Below are positions 7,821 through 16,227 of a DNA stretch of 33,124 nucleotides, piece after piece. Source of the DNA: Mucilaginibacter sp. Its GTDB lineage: Bacteria; Bacteroidota; Bacteroidia; Sphingobacteriales; Sphingobacteriaceae. Under the pieces are notes generated by a model, which searched no databases, was not told the DNA's origin, and was given only the letters and a program-made list of their open reading frames with translations. The stretch spans positions 1-33,124 of the forward strand of contig JAQBOH010000154.1 in NCBI GenBank assembly GCA_028288125.1. The letters run 5' to 3'. How positions within the stretch are numbered: position 1 is the first letter of the stretch; each line of letters opens with the position of its first letter. Position numbers and translations under genes: made by a program.

Positions 7821-9797
7821 ATGATTTTCGAAAGAAAAGGCCTAAATAATAACCAGTTAATAGATTTTTATAAAAGACTGCTATGGCCAAGGCTGGTTGA
7901 GGAGAAAATGCTGATCCTGTTACGCCAGGGACGAATCGGCAAATGGTTTTCCGGGATCGGGCAGGAGGCTATTGCCGTCGGCAGCACCCTGGCCATGAAT
8001 AATGATGAATATATTTTGCCGATGCACCGCAACCTGGGTGTTTTTACTAGCCGTGATATCCCGCTTTCGCGGCTGATGGCGCAGTGGCAGGGCAAGGCAT
8101 CGGGTTTTACGAAGGGGCGCGACCGTTCATTTCATTTCGGCACACAGGAGTATAAGATCATCGGTATGATATCGCACCTGGGGCCGCAGCTGGCTTTAGC
8201 CGACGGTATTGCGCTGGCAGATGTGCTGGCCAAACGTAACAAAGCGACATTGGTATTTACCGGCGAAGGCGCAACCAGCGAGGGCGACTTCCACGAAGCG
8301 CTGAACATAGCCGCCGTTTGGGACTTGCCCGTTATTTTTTTGATCGAGAACAACGGTTACGGGCTGTCTACCCCAATAAATGAGCAGTACCGCTGCAAAA
8401 ACCTTGTCGATAAAGCCATAGGCTACGGCATGGAAGGCCGACAGATCGACGGCAATAACTTGCTGGAGGTTTATCATGCCGTTAGCGAGCTGGCAAACAG
8501 CATGCGCCAAAATCCCCGCCCGGTTTTACTGGAGTGCATAACCTTCAGGATGCGCGGGCACGAGGAAGCCTCGGGCACCAAATATGTTCCGCAAGAGTTA
8601 TTTGATGAGTGGAAGGAAAAGGATCCGCTTGTCAATTTTGAAAATTTTTTACTCGATGAACAGGTGCTGCGGCCGGAGTGGGTTCCGCAAATGAAAAGCG
8701 AGTTTAATGCGTTGATCGAAGCTGAAATTGAGCAGGTATTTAGTGAACCCGAGATCGTTCCCGATACAGCTATCGAAATCCGGGATATGTACAAACCATA
8801 CAACCCGCCGACAATCCAACCATCCGGCAATAAAACGATAATTCGTTACATCGATGCCATAAGCGATGGCATGCGCCTGGCCATGCGCAAACACGATAAC
8901 CTCGTTATCATGGGCCAGGATATTGCTGAATATGGCGGTGCGTTTAAGATTACCCAGGGATTTGTTGAAGAGTTTGGCAGGGAACGGATTAGGAACACAC
9001 CCATTTGCGAATCGGGCATTGTGGGCGCGGCCATGGGGTTGGCCCTGAATGGCTACAAGGCCATAATGGAAATGCAGTTTGCCGATTTTGCAAGCTGCGG
9101 GTTTAACCAGGTCGTGAACAACCTGGCCAAAACCTATTATCGCTGGGAACAGCCTGTTGATGTGGTCATCCGCATGCCTGCCGGGGCGGGCACAGGCGCG
9201 GGGCCGTTTCACTCACAAAGCAATGAGGCCTGGTTTACCAAAACGCCGGGGTTAAAAGTAGTTTATCCCGCTTTTCCGGATGACGCCAAAGGTTTGCTGA
9301 TGGCTGCCATTGACGATCCCAACCCCGTGATCTATTTCGAGCATAAATACCTGTACCGCAGCATAACCGGCGAAGTGCCCGATGGCGATTATTATATTGA
9401 GTTCGGTAAAGCAAGAACGATCCGGGAAGGGAATAATGCCAGCATTATCACTTATGGGCTTGGGGTTCACTGGGCTATAGAATATGCCAATAGCCATCCG
9501 GAGCAATCCATTGAGATCATCGACCTGCGTAGCCTGCAGCCCTGGGATAAGGCGGCGGTGGAAAACAGCGCCAAAAAAACCGGCCGGGTATTGATCCTGC
9601 ACGAAGATACGCTAACCTGCGGTTTCGGCAGTGAGCTCGCCGCCCACATAGGCGAGCATTGCTTTAAATACCTCGACGCACCCATTATGCGCTGTGCCAG
9701 CCTTGACATTGCCATCCCAATGAATAAAGGGCTGGAAGACCAATTTCTGGCCAAAGCCCGGCTGGAAGAAACAATGCAAAAACTGCTTAATTACTAG
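7821..9797 (+). CDS. Fused alpha/beta E1 component of a 2-oxoacid (branched-chain) dehydrogenase
   Basis: This 658-residue thiamine-diphosphate enzyme decarboxylates a 2-oxoacid and passes the acyl group to an E2 lipoyl carrier. The alpha half (about 1-325) carries the TPP/Mg motif from GEG (148-150) to ENN (about 176-178), and the phosphorylation-loop-like RMRGHEEASGT. The beta half starts near 337 (IIRYIDAISDGMRLAMRKHDNLVIMGQDIAEYGGAF) and includes RMPAGAGTGAGPFHSQSNEAWF. Bacteroidota commonly have alpha and beta fused like this. Branched-chain 2-oxoacids are the likely substrate by resemblance, but pyruvate or acetoin type enzymes share these motifs. No E2 or E3 gene is next to it; an MscS gene follows 67 bases later. 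Confidence 0.9.
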   Translation: MIFERKGLNNNQLIDFYKRLLWPRLVEEKMLILLRQGRIGKWFSGIGQEAIAVGSTLAMNNDEYILPMHRNLGVFTSRDIPLSRLMAQWQGKASGFTKGRDRSFHFGTQEYKIIGMISHLGPQLALADGIALADVLAKRNKATLVFTGEGATSEGDFHEALNIAAVWDLPVIFLIENNGYGLSTPINEQYRCKNLVDKAIGYGMEGRQIDGNNLLEVYHAVSELANSMRQNPRPVLLECITFRMRGHEEASGTKYVPQELFDEWKEKDPLVNFENFLLDEQVLRPEWVPQMKSEFNALIEAEIEQVFSEPEIVPDTAIEIRDMYKPYNPPTIQPSGNKTIIRYIDAISDGMRLAMRKHDNLVIMGQDIAEYGGAFKITQGFVEEFGRERIRNTPICESGIVGAAMGLALNGYKAIMEMQFADFASCGFNQVVNNLAKTYYRWEQPVDVVIRMPAGAGTGAGPFHSQSNEAWFTKTPGLKVVYPAFPDDAKGLLMAAIDDPNPVIYFEHKYLYRSITGEVPDGDYYIEFGKARTIREGNNASIITYGLGVHWAIEYANSHPEQSIEIIDLRSLQPWDKAAVENSAKKTGRVLILHEDTLTCGFGSELAAHIGEHCFKYLDAPIMRCASLDIAIPMNKGLEDQFLAKARLEETMQKLLNY

Positions 9798-9864
9798 CTT
9801 TAACCTGTATCGAAGAAAAAACAAAAAAGGAACAAAACTGGTTATCAGTCTAAACTTTTTTGTC

Positions 9865-10650
9865 GTGCAAATCGAAAAATTATATAGCCGTGCCTATGAT
9901 TGGCTTCTCACTATCGGCCCGCGATTTTTAATCGGGATGTTTGCTTTGATAACCGGCTTATGGCTGATCAGGGTGTTTGCCCGCTGGTCGCACAACCGGA
10001 TGCAGCGAAAGAACGTCAATCCTACCGTTAAACCCTTCCTGGTTAGCTTGCTAACAATAGCTTTGCGGGTATTGCTGGTAATTGGCGTAATGCAGATCAT
10101 CGGGCTGCAGCTTACCCTGTTTACCGCGCTCGTTGGCGCTTTCGGCGTAGCCGCCGGCCTGGCGTTATCCGGCACACTTCAAAACTTCGCGAGCGGCGTG
10201 CTGATTCTGCTGCTTAAGCCATTTGTTGTGCGCGACAACATCATCACCCAGGGGCTTGAGGGTACCGTAACCTCGATACAAATATTTTATACCCTTGTAA
10301 AAACCTATGATAACCGCATGCTCATCATCCCCAACGGCCAGCTATCCAACAACACCATTATCAACATCAGCCGCGAAGGAAACAGGCGGCTGGATATCAA
10401 CTACAAATTCAATAACGGCATCGATATTAAAAAGGTAAAATCAGTTATTAATAAAACAATCGATGATTCCGAAGACGTGCTGGCCACCCCGGCACGGCGC
10501 ATCGGCGTTGCCCTGCTTGAGCCCGATGGTTATACCATCGCCATTAATGTATGGGTGAAGGCGCATGGTTTTGAAGATACAAAACTTGTTTTGCAGGAAG
10601 CTGTTTTGCAGGATATTAAGGACGCGGGAATCAAGATACAAGGCGTTTAG
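9865..10650 (+). CDS. MscS-family mechanosensitive ion channel
   Basis: The 261-residue inner-membrane protein has three predicted transmembrane segments: about 15-36, 53-78 and 83-112. The third is the Gly/Ala-rich pore helix FGVAAGLALSGTLQNFASG. It is followed by the MscS beta domain with IIPNGQLSNNTIIN and a C-terminal alpha/beta domain ending at GIKIQGV. The length is close to the minimal E. coli MscS type. The channel is expected to release osmolytes on hypo-osmotic shock. The start is GTG at 9865, because no in-frame ATG precedes the first membrane helix. It converges with the gene at 10663, with only 12 bases between the two stop codons. Confidence 0.93.
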   Translation: MQIEKLYSRAYDWLLTIGPRFLIGMFALITGLWLIRVFARWSHNRMQRKNVNPTVKPFLVSLLTIALRVLLVIGVMQIIGLQLTLFTALVGAFGVAAGLALSGTLQNFASGVLILLLKPFVVRDNIITQGLEGTVTSIQIFYTLVKTYDNRMLIIPNGQLSNNTIINISREGNRRLDINYKFNNGIDIKKVKSVINKTIDDSEDVLATPARRIGVALLEPDGYTIAINVWVKAHGFEDTKLVLQEAVLQDIKDAGIKIQGV

Positions 10651-10662
10651 CATCTGGCGAAT

Positions 10663-11136
10663 TTACTTGGCCGGATGCTGCGCCCTGATATCCGCCAGCA
10701 TTTGATCAAGTTCTTTTAAACGCGCCTTTTTTTTCTTAATATCGGCGTTCATTTTTTTCATTTTCTCGTTCAATTTATCCAACTGGCTATTTGCCGACTT
10801 TGCGTCCTTTGCTTTAGAATAGGCTTCATTGGCTTTATTCTTCGCAGTTTTTACATCACCGATATTCCCGCCGGTGGCCCGGGAGGCTTTTTGACGGCTG
10901 TCTGAAGCTGCAGATTGAGCGGCCTCCTGTGCCGTTGACGCTTTGGATTGGTAGTCTGGTAAACTGTTTTGTGCCGTGGTAAGCTGCGAATTCAGGCTGG
11001 CAATGTCATTATTTAGTTTTATATATTCCTGGTTCAGCTTAATGGTATCGGCCGGTGTTTTATACTTTTGGGCATAGCTGCTTAAACTGGTTGCTATAAG
11101 CAATGCCGCCCCGGCCAGGTAGTTAATATATTTCAT
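10663..11136 (-). CDS. Exported coiled-coil protein of unknown function
   Basis: The 157-residue protein has a signal peptide (MKYINYLAGAALLIATSLSSYAQ) and an otherwise charged, Ala/Lys/Gln-rich mature part with almost no aromatic residues. Two heptad-like helical stretches (about 35-80 and 88-150) are separated by a glycine-containing link (ATGGNIGD). It is probably a periplasmic elongated coiled coil. I do not recognise a named family. A small inverted repeat (ACTGGTAA near 11155 and TTACCAGT near 11188) lies in its upstream spacer. It is separated from the downstream-reading GH2 gene by about 170 bases, so it is probably its own transcription unit. Confidence 0.75.
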   Translation of the reverse strand: MKYINYLAGAALLIATSLSSYAQKYKTPADTIKLNQEYIKLNNDIASLNSQLTTAQNSLPDYQSKASTAQEAAQSAASDSRQKASRATGGNIGDVKTAKNKANEAYSKAKDAKSANSQLDKLNEKMKKMNADIKKKKARLKELDQMLADIRAQHPAK

Positions 11137-11307
11137 AGTCGTTACAGGTTAGTTAACTGGTAATTGCTGATGCAATATTGTTACCAGTGCAACACCCGCA
11201 GACGGGCAAAAGTTTTAACTAATATGATAAAGTATAATTCTGTCCTCTCGTTTAATAGAAGTAAGAATGAATCGTGCCTCTTTACAGCAATGACATGATG
11301 GCGAACG

Positions 11308-13776
11308 CTACCTTGCCGTCAAAACAACCGTTGCCATTTGCAACCCTGCAGATGTCGCCGTAAAGGTGATATTACCCGATTTTTCCTTCGATTGTACAAT
11401 TGCCAATGCCAGGCCGTTGAATGCTTTTCGGTAACTGGCCTTAAACGGATCATGACTCACCTCATCGCCGTTGTCGACACCGGCAATAAACCCTTCGCCG
11501 TTAATTTTAAAGTTGATCATGTTTGCGGCATTTGGTACCAGGTTGCCGTCTTTATCCAGTATCCTTACGGTGATAAAAGAAAGGTCTTTGCCGTCGGCCT
11601 TGATTTTTCTCCGGTCGGCAACCAGCTCAATTTTGGCGGGTGCCCCTGCGGTATGGATCTCGCGGGTTAAAACGACTTTGCCGTTTTTGCGCGAAACAGC
11701 TTTTAATGTGCCCGGCTCGTATTTCAGCCGCCACATCACATGCAAGTCGTCCCCGGTTTTCTTTTTAATGCCGGCTGATTTTCCGTTGAGGAATATTTCC
11801 ACCTCGTCGGCATTGTTATAAAATGCCCATACATCCACCGTTTTGCCCGGGTCCCAGTTCCAATGTGGAAAAATGTGCAGTACAGACTTATTGGTCCACT
11901 CGCTTTGGTACATATAATAAATATCCTTCGCGAACCCGGCCAGGTCAATAATGCCAAAGTATGAGCTGCGCGACGGCCACGAATAAGGTGTAGGCTCGCC
12001 TAAATAATCAAAGCCAGTCCAGATAAACATCCCCGAAAGGAAATCATATTTTTTCATCACCTTCCAGGTGGCCTCGTGGGTAGATCCCCATGCCGGGCGT
12101 ACATTGTCGTATGCCGATACGCTGTTGTCGGGGTTGCCTTCGGTAAACGGTTTATCCCACCTCGAGGGCCAGACGCGGATACTGTCCGAAGGCATATCGT
12201 AATGCCCGCGGGTTTCAAGGCCCGAAGTGGTTTCCGTGGCAATGAATTTTTTCCCGGGAAACCGGTCATGAAACTTAGCATAATCATACTCATGATAGTT
12301 GTAGCCAATCAGGTCGATTGCCCCCGACTGGATAATTTTATTACCCTTCCCGGGGTTGTCGTTGGCAGAGGTTATCGGCCGGGTTTTATCAAGGCTATGG
12401 ACAATGCCAGCCAGTTCGGGCGCTATGCGCAGGGCGCTGGTATCGCCTTGCTGCGGTATTTCGTTGCCTATGCTCCAGATGAATACGCTCGGGTGGTTAC
12501 GGTCGCGTAAAACCTGGTCTTCCAGGTCGCGTTTGTGCCATTCTTTAAAATACAGGTGGTAGTCATATTTGGCTTTTTTCCATTCCCAGCAATCAAAGGC
12601 CTCGTCCATCACGATAAAGCCCATCTTATCGCACAGGTCGAGCAGCTCTGGCGCAGGCGGGTTATGCGAGGTGCGGATACCGTTGCAGCCCATCGCCTTA
12701 AGCATTTGCAGCTGGCGCTCAAGTGCGCGTGTATTTACCGCGGCGCCCAGGCTGCCCAAATCGTGGTGGTTACAAACGCCCAATATTTTCATGGGCTTAC
12801 CGTTTAGGGAAAAACCTTTATCGGCATCAAAATTGAAATAGCGGATGCCGAGGGGGGTGGTGTAAGTGTCGCTTAGTTTATTAAATACATAAACCTTTGT
12901 TACGATTTTATATAAATAAGGATTATTGACAGACCATAAATTAGGCTTCTTAATAGTGATTTCTTGTTTGTAAGATTTTACATTCCCATCTAAAGTACTT
13001 GTCAAATTTTTTGATGAGGAATTTGCAATCTCAATCCCTTTTTGGTCGTATATAAATGTTTTTAGCTGAAAAGGTTCAGCGATAAAATCATCCTGCGATG
13101 GACTAAGGGGGCCGCCATTTCTAATTGAAATATCAAAGTTAATTGTGGCTGAATTGTTACTTACATTGGTAGTGGTTACATAGGTTCCCCAATGGTCAAC
13201 TGCAACTTTATTCGTCGTCACCAACCAAACGTTCCTGTAAATGCCCGAACCCGAATACCAGCGTGAGTTGGGCTGAACCGAATTATCCACTTTTACGGCA
13301 ATAATGTTTTTACCGCCCCAATTTAAATAAGGCGTTAGCTCATACCTGAATGAGATGTAGCCGTTCGGCCGGAAGCCAAGGTGGTGGCCGTTTACCCACA
13401 CATCGCTTTTTTGATATACGCCGTCGAAATCGATATAAACCAATTTATTCTTTTGGTCGGCGGGAATGGTAAACATTTTGCGGTACCAGCCTATGCCGCC
13501 GGGCAAGGCGCCGCCCTCGGGCGAAGCGGGGTTGTCTTTGCTGAATTTGCCTTCAATGCTCCAGTCGTGCGGCAGGTTAAGCACGCGCCAGTTGCCGTCG
13601 TTTACACCAGCTTTTTCGCCGCCGGATACGTCGCCTAAATGAAAATGCCAGCCTTTGTCGAAATCAGCAACGGTACGGCCTTGCTGGCCGTATCCTCCCA
13701 AAGTAAATAGTACAAAGGCTAGCGGCAGGCAAAATAGTCTTACCACCTTTTTGAAAAAAGCTTTACCTGGAAGCAT
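11308..13776 (-). CDS. Secreted glycoside hydrolase family 2 protein (beta-galactosidase-like)
   Basis: The 822-residue protein starts with a signal peptide ending near GGYGQ. Domains follow in GH2 order: N-terminal sugar-binding sandwich (about 35-190, with PHDWSIEG and YRKMF), Ig-like domain (about 195-315), TIM barrel (about 320-610), then C-terminal Ig-like domains to the end, the last resembling invasin/BIG-type modules. The acid/base glutamate is E439 in WSIGNE and the nucleophile is E515 in IATETTSG. RTSHNPPAPELLDLCDKMG is the classic GH2 signature. It likely cleaves beta-galactosides or related plant or host glycans in the periplasm or outside. No SusC/SusD pair, regulator or other glycosidase lies beside it, so it is not in a visible polysaccharide utilisation locus. 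Confidence 0.9.
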   Translation of the reverse strand: MLPGKAFFKKVVRLFCLPLAFVLFTLGGYGQQGRTVADFDKGWHFHLGDVSGGEKAGVNDGNWRVLNLPHDWSIEGKFSKDNPASPEGGALPGGIGWYRKMFTIPADQKNKLVYIDFDGVYQKSDVWVNGHHLGFRPNGYISFRYELTPYLNWGGKNIIAVKVDNSVQPNSRWYSGSGIYRNVWLVTTNKVAVDHWGTYVTTTNVSNNSATINFDISIRNGGPLSPSQDDFIAEPFQLKTFIYDQKGIEIANSSSKNLTSTLDGNVKSYKQEITIKKPNLWSVNNPYLYKIVTKVYVFNKLSDTYTTPLGIRYFNFDADKGFSLNGKPMKILGVCNHHDLGSLGAAVNTRALERQLQMLKAMGCNGIRTSHNPPAPELLDLCDKMGFIVMDEAFDCWEWKKAKYDYHLYFKEWHKRDLEDQVLRDRNHPSVFIWSIGNEIPQQGDTSALRIAPELAGIVHSLDKTRPITSANDNPGKGNKIIQSGAIDLIGYNYHEYDYAKFHDRFPGKKFIATETTSGLETRGHYDMPSDSIRVWPSRWDKPFTEGNPDNSVSAYDNVRPAWGSTHEATWKVMKKYDFLSGMFIWTGFDYLGEPTPYSWPSRSSYFGIIDLAGFAKDIYYMYQSEWTNKSVLHIFPHWNWDPGKTVDVWAFYNNADEVEIFLNGKSAGIKKKTGDDLHVMWRLKYEPGTLKAVSRKNGKVVLTREIHTAGAPAKIELVADRRKIKADGKDLSFITVRILDKDGNLVPNAANMINFKINGEGFIAGVDNGDEVSHDPFKASYRKAFNGLALAIVQSKEKSGNITFTATSAGLQMATVVLTAR

Positions 13777-13901
13777 AACCGGTTAATTTTAGGAATAACT
13801 GTAAACAGGACACCAAATTAGAAATTATTTATTGATTGGGGAGTGATCATAATTATATAAATTTGTACTATGGAAAACATTAATCGTCCATCCAAACTAA
13901 A

Positions 13902-13934
13902 AGACTTACGAAGTTTTTAAAACTTCGTAAGTCT
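13902..13934. repeat. Perfect 16-bp inverted repeat
   Basis: AGACTTACGAAGTTTT (13902-13917) and its exact complement AAAACTTCGTAAGTCT (13919-13934) flank a single T. It lies between divergently transcribed genes (GH2 and ispG), so it is not placed as a terminator for either. A reduced relative, AAGTTTTAAAAACTTC, occurs at about 7791-7806 before the E1 gene. Confidence 0.85.
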
Positions 13935-13965
13935 GAATGGAAACCCAACGTTCCAACATCTTTCG

Positions 13966-13973
13966 TATTTTTG
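13966..13973 (+). promoter_or_regulatory. Candidate -7 box just upstream of ispG
   Basis: TATTTTTG fits TAnnTTTG and lies only 4 bases before the ispG ATG at 13978. This would give a leaderless or nearly leaderless transcript. No clear TTG -33 element is seen, so the call is tentative. Confidence 0.35.
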
Positions 13974-13977
13974 CACT

Positions 13978-16050
13978 ATGAATACCGCTGCCATAAAAAC
14001 GCTCCCGGGCCGTTACTGTAATTCATTAACGAAATACTCGCGTTTTGTTACGCGTGAGGTGGCTATTGGCGATGTGCCGATGGGCGGCAATAATCCCATC
14101 CGCATTCAAAGTATGACCACCACCGATACCATGGATACGATCGGCACGGTAGAGCAGTCGATCAGGATGGTGGATGCCGGCTGCGAGTATGTGCGGATTA
14201 CCGCGCCGAGCATTAAGGAAGCACAGAATCTGGCCGAGATAAAAAAGCAATTACGCCGGCGCGGGTACAATGTACCGTTGGTGGCTGATATTCATTTTAC
14301 CCCCAATGCTGCCGAAGTAGCCGCACGTATTGTTGAAAAAGTGCGGGTAAACCCCGGCAATTATGCCGATAAAAAGAAATTCGACCAGATAGATTACACC
14401 GATGCCCAGTACCAGGGCGAACTGGAACGAATTTACCAAAAGTTTGCGCCGCTGGTGAAAATTTGCAAGGAGTATGGTACGGCTATGCGCATCGGCACCA
14501 ACCATGGCTCGCTGAGTGACAGGATCATGAGCCGTTATGGCGATACACCGCAGGGCATGGTTGAATCGGCTATGGAGTTTATGCGGATGTGCGAAACGCT
14601 CAATTACTATAATTTGGTGATATCGATGAAATCGAGCAACCCGCAGGTGATGGTACAGGCTTACCGGCTGCTGGTTAAAACCATGGTTGCCGAAGGTATG
14701 AACTATCCGCTGCACCTTGGCGTAACCGAAGCCGGCGACGGCGAGGACGGCCGTATTAAATCGGCAGTGGGCATAGGCACCTTGCTGGAAGATGGCCTGG
14801 GCGATACGGTACGCGTTTCCCTCACCGAAGAACCCGAAGCCGAAGCGCCCGTGGCGATTGCTTTAGTGGAGCGATATGTTGAAAGGGCGAAAGGCGAAAA
14901 GTTAAAGGTTAAAGGCGAAAGGTTAAAGGCGAAAGGCGATTTGCCTGAAGTTGAAAACAACCTTTCACCTTTCACCTTTCACCCTTCACCTCCTCACGAC
15001 CCATACGTATACCAGCGCCGCCACACGTACGAGGCTAACGCCTTCATCGGCGGGCACATGGTGCCGCGGGTGGTGGTCGATATGTCGCGGCAAAACTTGA
15101 AAGACCCGGCGGTACTGAATGAAGCGGGTTATTTGTATTCATCATTGCTGGATAAATACAATATGGCAGATCAGTCGGTTGATTTTGTTTACCTGGCCGA
15201 TGCATTGCCGTCGTTTACGCTGCCCGGTAATTTAAAGCAGCTTTATAATTATGATACGTGGCGAAAGCTGGCTGACAAAACCAACTGCCACCCGGTATTT
15301 TCGTTGAAAGAATACACCGTGTCAGCTGATCGCTCATCAGCGCTAAATCTGGTAAAAATAAAACCCGCCGATATAGATACCGAAGCTTTCGGCCTGCTGC
15401 CTTTAAATCAATCATTGGTATTTATATTAGAAACAGAAGCCCTCCACGGCATGGCCGACCAGCGTTCTTTCTTTTTCAAGATGGAAGAGATGGGATTGGA
15501 TGTTCCGGTTATTATTAAACGAAATTATTCTTTCGAACCCAAAAATCCGGCTCCAGATTTACAACTTATAACTCACAACTCACAACAACTACAACTATAC
15601 GCCGCTACCGACCTCGGCGCCCTGCTCGTTGATGGTTTCGGCGACGGTATATGGATTGACGCGCCGCAGATGCCGGTAAATGTGATCACTTCAACTGCTT
15701 TTGGTATTTTGCAGGCCACCCGGTCGCGCATTTCTAAAACGGAATATATATCGTGCCCCAGCTGCGGTCGGACACTGTTCGATCTGATGGTTACCACGCA
15801 GATGATCCGCAGCCGCACCAGCCACCTCAAGGGCTTAAAAATCGGCATTATGGGCTGCATCGTAAACGGTCCCGGCGAAATGGCGGATGCCGATTATGGC
15901 TACGTAGGCTCCGGAACGGATAAGGTTACCCTTTACCGCGGCAAAGAAGCGGTGAAGAAAAACATCAGTTCGGCCAACGCGCTTGATGAATTGATCGGGA
16001 TCATTAAAGAGGACGGCAATTGGGTTGAACTGGAGACGCAGGCCATATAA
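13978..16050 (+). CDS. ispG: 4-hydroxy-3-methylbut-2-enyl diphosphate synthase (long type)
   Basis: IspG is the 4Fe-4S enzyme that turns MEcPP into HMBPP in the non-mevalonate isoprenoid pathway. The N-terminal TIM barrel (about 20-300) has RIQSMTTTDT, PLVADIHFTPNAA and RVNPGNYADKKKF. The C-terminal domain holds the cluster ligands C593 and C596 (SCPSCGRT) and C627 (IMGCIVNGPGE). At 690 residues it is the long form with an additional central domain (about 340-560), as in Chlamydiae, plants and Bacteroidota. Residues about 303-339 and about 535-546 are encoded by repeat-like DNA and look like in-frame insertions. The final step enzyme, IspH, is at 32132-32983. Confidence 0.95.
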   Translation: MNTAAIKTLPGRYCNSLTKYSRFVTREVAIGDVPMGGNNPIRIQSMTTTDTMDTIGTVEQSIRMVDAGCEYVRITAPSIKEAQNLAEIKKQLRRRGYNVPLVADIHFTPNAAEVAARIVEKVRVNPGNYADKKKFDQIDYTDAQYQGELERIYQKFAPLVKICKEYGTAMRIGTNHGSLSDRIMSRYGDTPQGMVESAMEFMRMCETLNYYNLVISMKSSNPQVMVQAYRLLVKTMVAEGMNYPLHLGVTEAGDGEDGRIKSAVGIGTLLEDGLGDTVRVSLTEEPEAEAPVAIALVERYVERAKGEKLKVKGERLKAKGDLPEVENNLSPFTFHPSPPHDPYVYQRRHTYEANAFIGGHMVPRVVVDMSRQNLKDPAVLNEAGYLYSSLLDKYNMADQSVDFVYLADALPSFTLPGNLKQLYNYDTWRKLADKTNCHPVFSLKEYTVSADRSSALNLVKIKPADIDTEAFGLLPLNQSLVFILETEALHGMADQRSFFFKMEEMGLDVPVIIKRNYSFEPKNPAPDLQLITHNSQQLQLYAATDLGALLVDGFGDGIWIDAPQMPVNVITSTAFGILQATRSRISKTEYISCPSCGRTLFDLMVTTQMIRSRTSHLKGLKIGIMGCIVNGPGEMADADYGYVGSGTDKVTLYRGKEAVKKNISSANALDELIGIIKEDGNWVELETQAI
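14881..14994. repeat. Repeat-like insert inside ispG
   Basis: Bases 14881-14939 are built from GAAAGGCG and AAAGGTTAAAGG phrases, and 14961-14993 from CCTTTCACCTTTCACC phrases. The second half is roughly the reverse complement of the first, so the stretch can form an imperfect stem. It is translated in frame as a Lys/Gly/Glu-rich then Ser/Pro/Phe/His-rich linker between the barrel and the central domain. Such phrasing is typical of intergenic repeats, not of an enzyme core. Confidence 0.7.
15561..15596. repeat. Short iterated ACAACT/ACTCACA stretch inside ispG
   Basis: The stretch is made of repeated CAACT and AACTCACA units (two adjacent AACTCACA copies at about 15569-15584) and encodes a Q/L/T/N-rich segment, LQLITHNSQQLQLY. 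It contrasts with the surrounding GC-richer coding DNA. It may be a second in-frame repeat insertion. Confidence 0.45.
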
Positions 16051-16227
16051 CTCAATATTTTCTAATTGCAGGGTAACTTATGCGTAAACAAAACCCTATA
16101 TTTATTTAACCCAAAGTTAAACCTAAACCCAGATATTATAAGCCCTTCCGGGACACTCCGTTTCCTTCGTTCACATTTTTTAAAACCCTTCTGTTTTTAA
16201 TCGGTTAGCCATATAAACACATTCATC

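Noticed and set aside
10650..10678. Hairpin GCATCTGGC/GCCGGATGC as a terminator between mscS and the coiled-coil gene
   Set aside because: It overlaps both stop regions, has one mismatch and lacks a T-run in either direction; evidence is too weak for a terminator call.
11338..13638. Long plus-strand frames opposite the GH2 gene
   Set aside because: They are shadows of the real gene in GC-rich coding DNA, with no motifs and no starts consistent with expression.
11308..13776. Polysaccharide utilisation locus around the GH2 enzyme
   Set aside because: No SusC, SusD, sigma/anti-sigma pair or other carbohydrate enzyme is adjacent.
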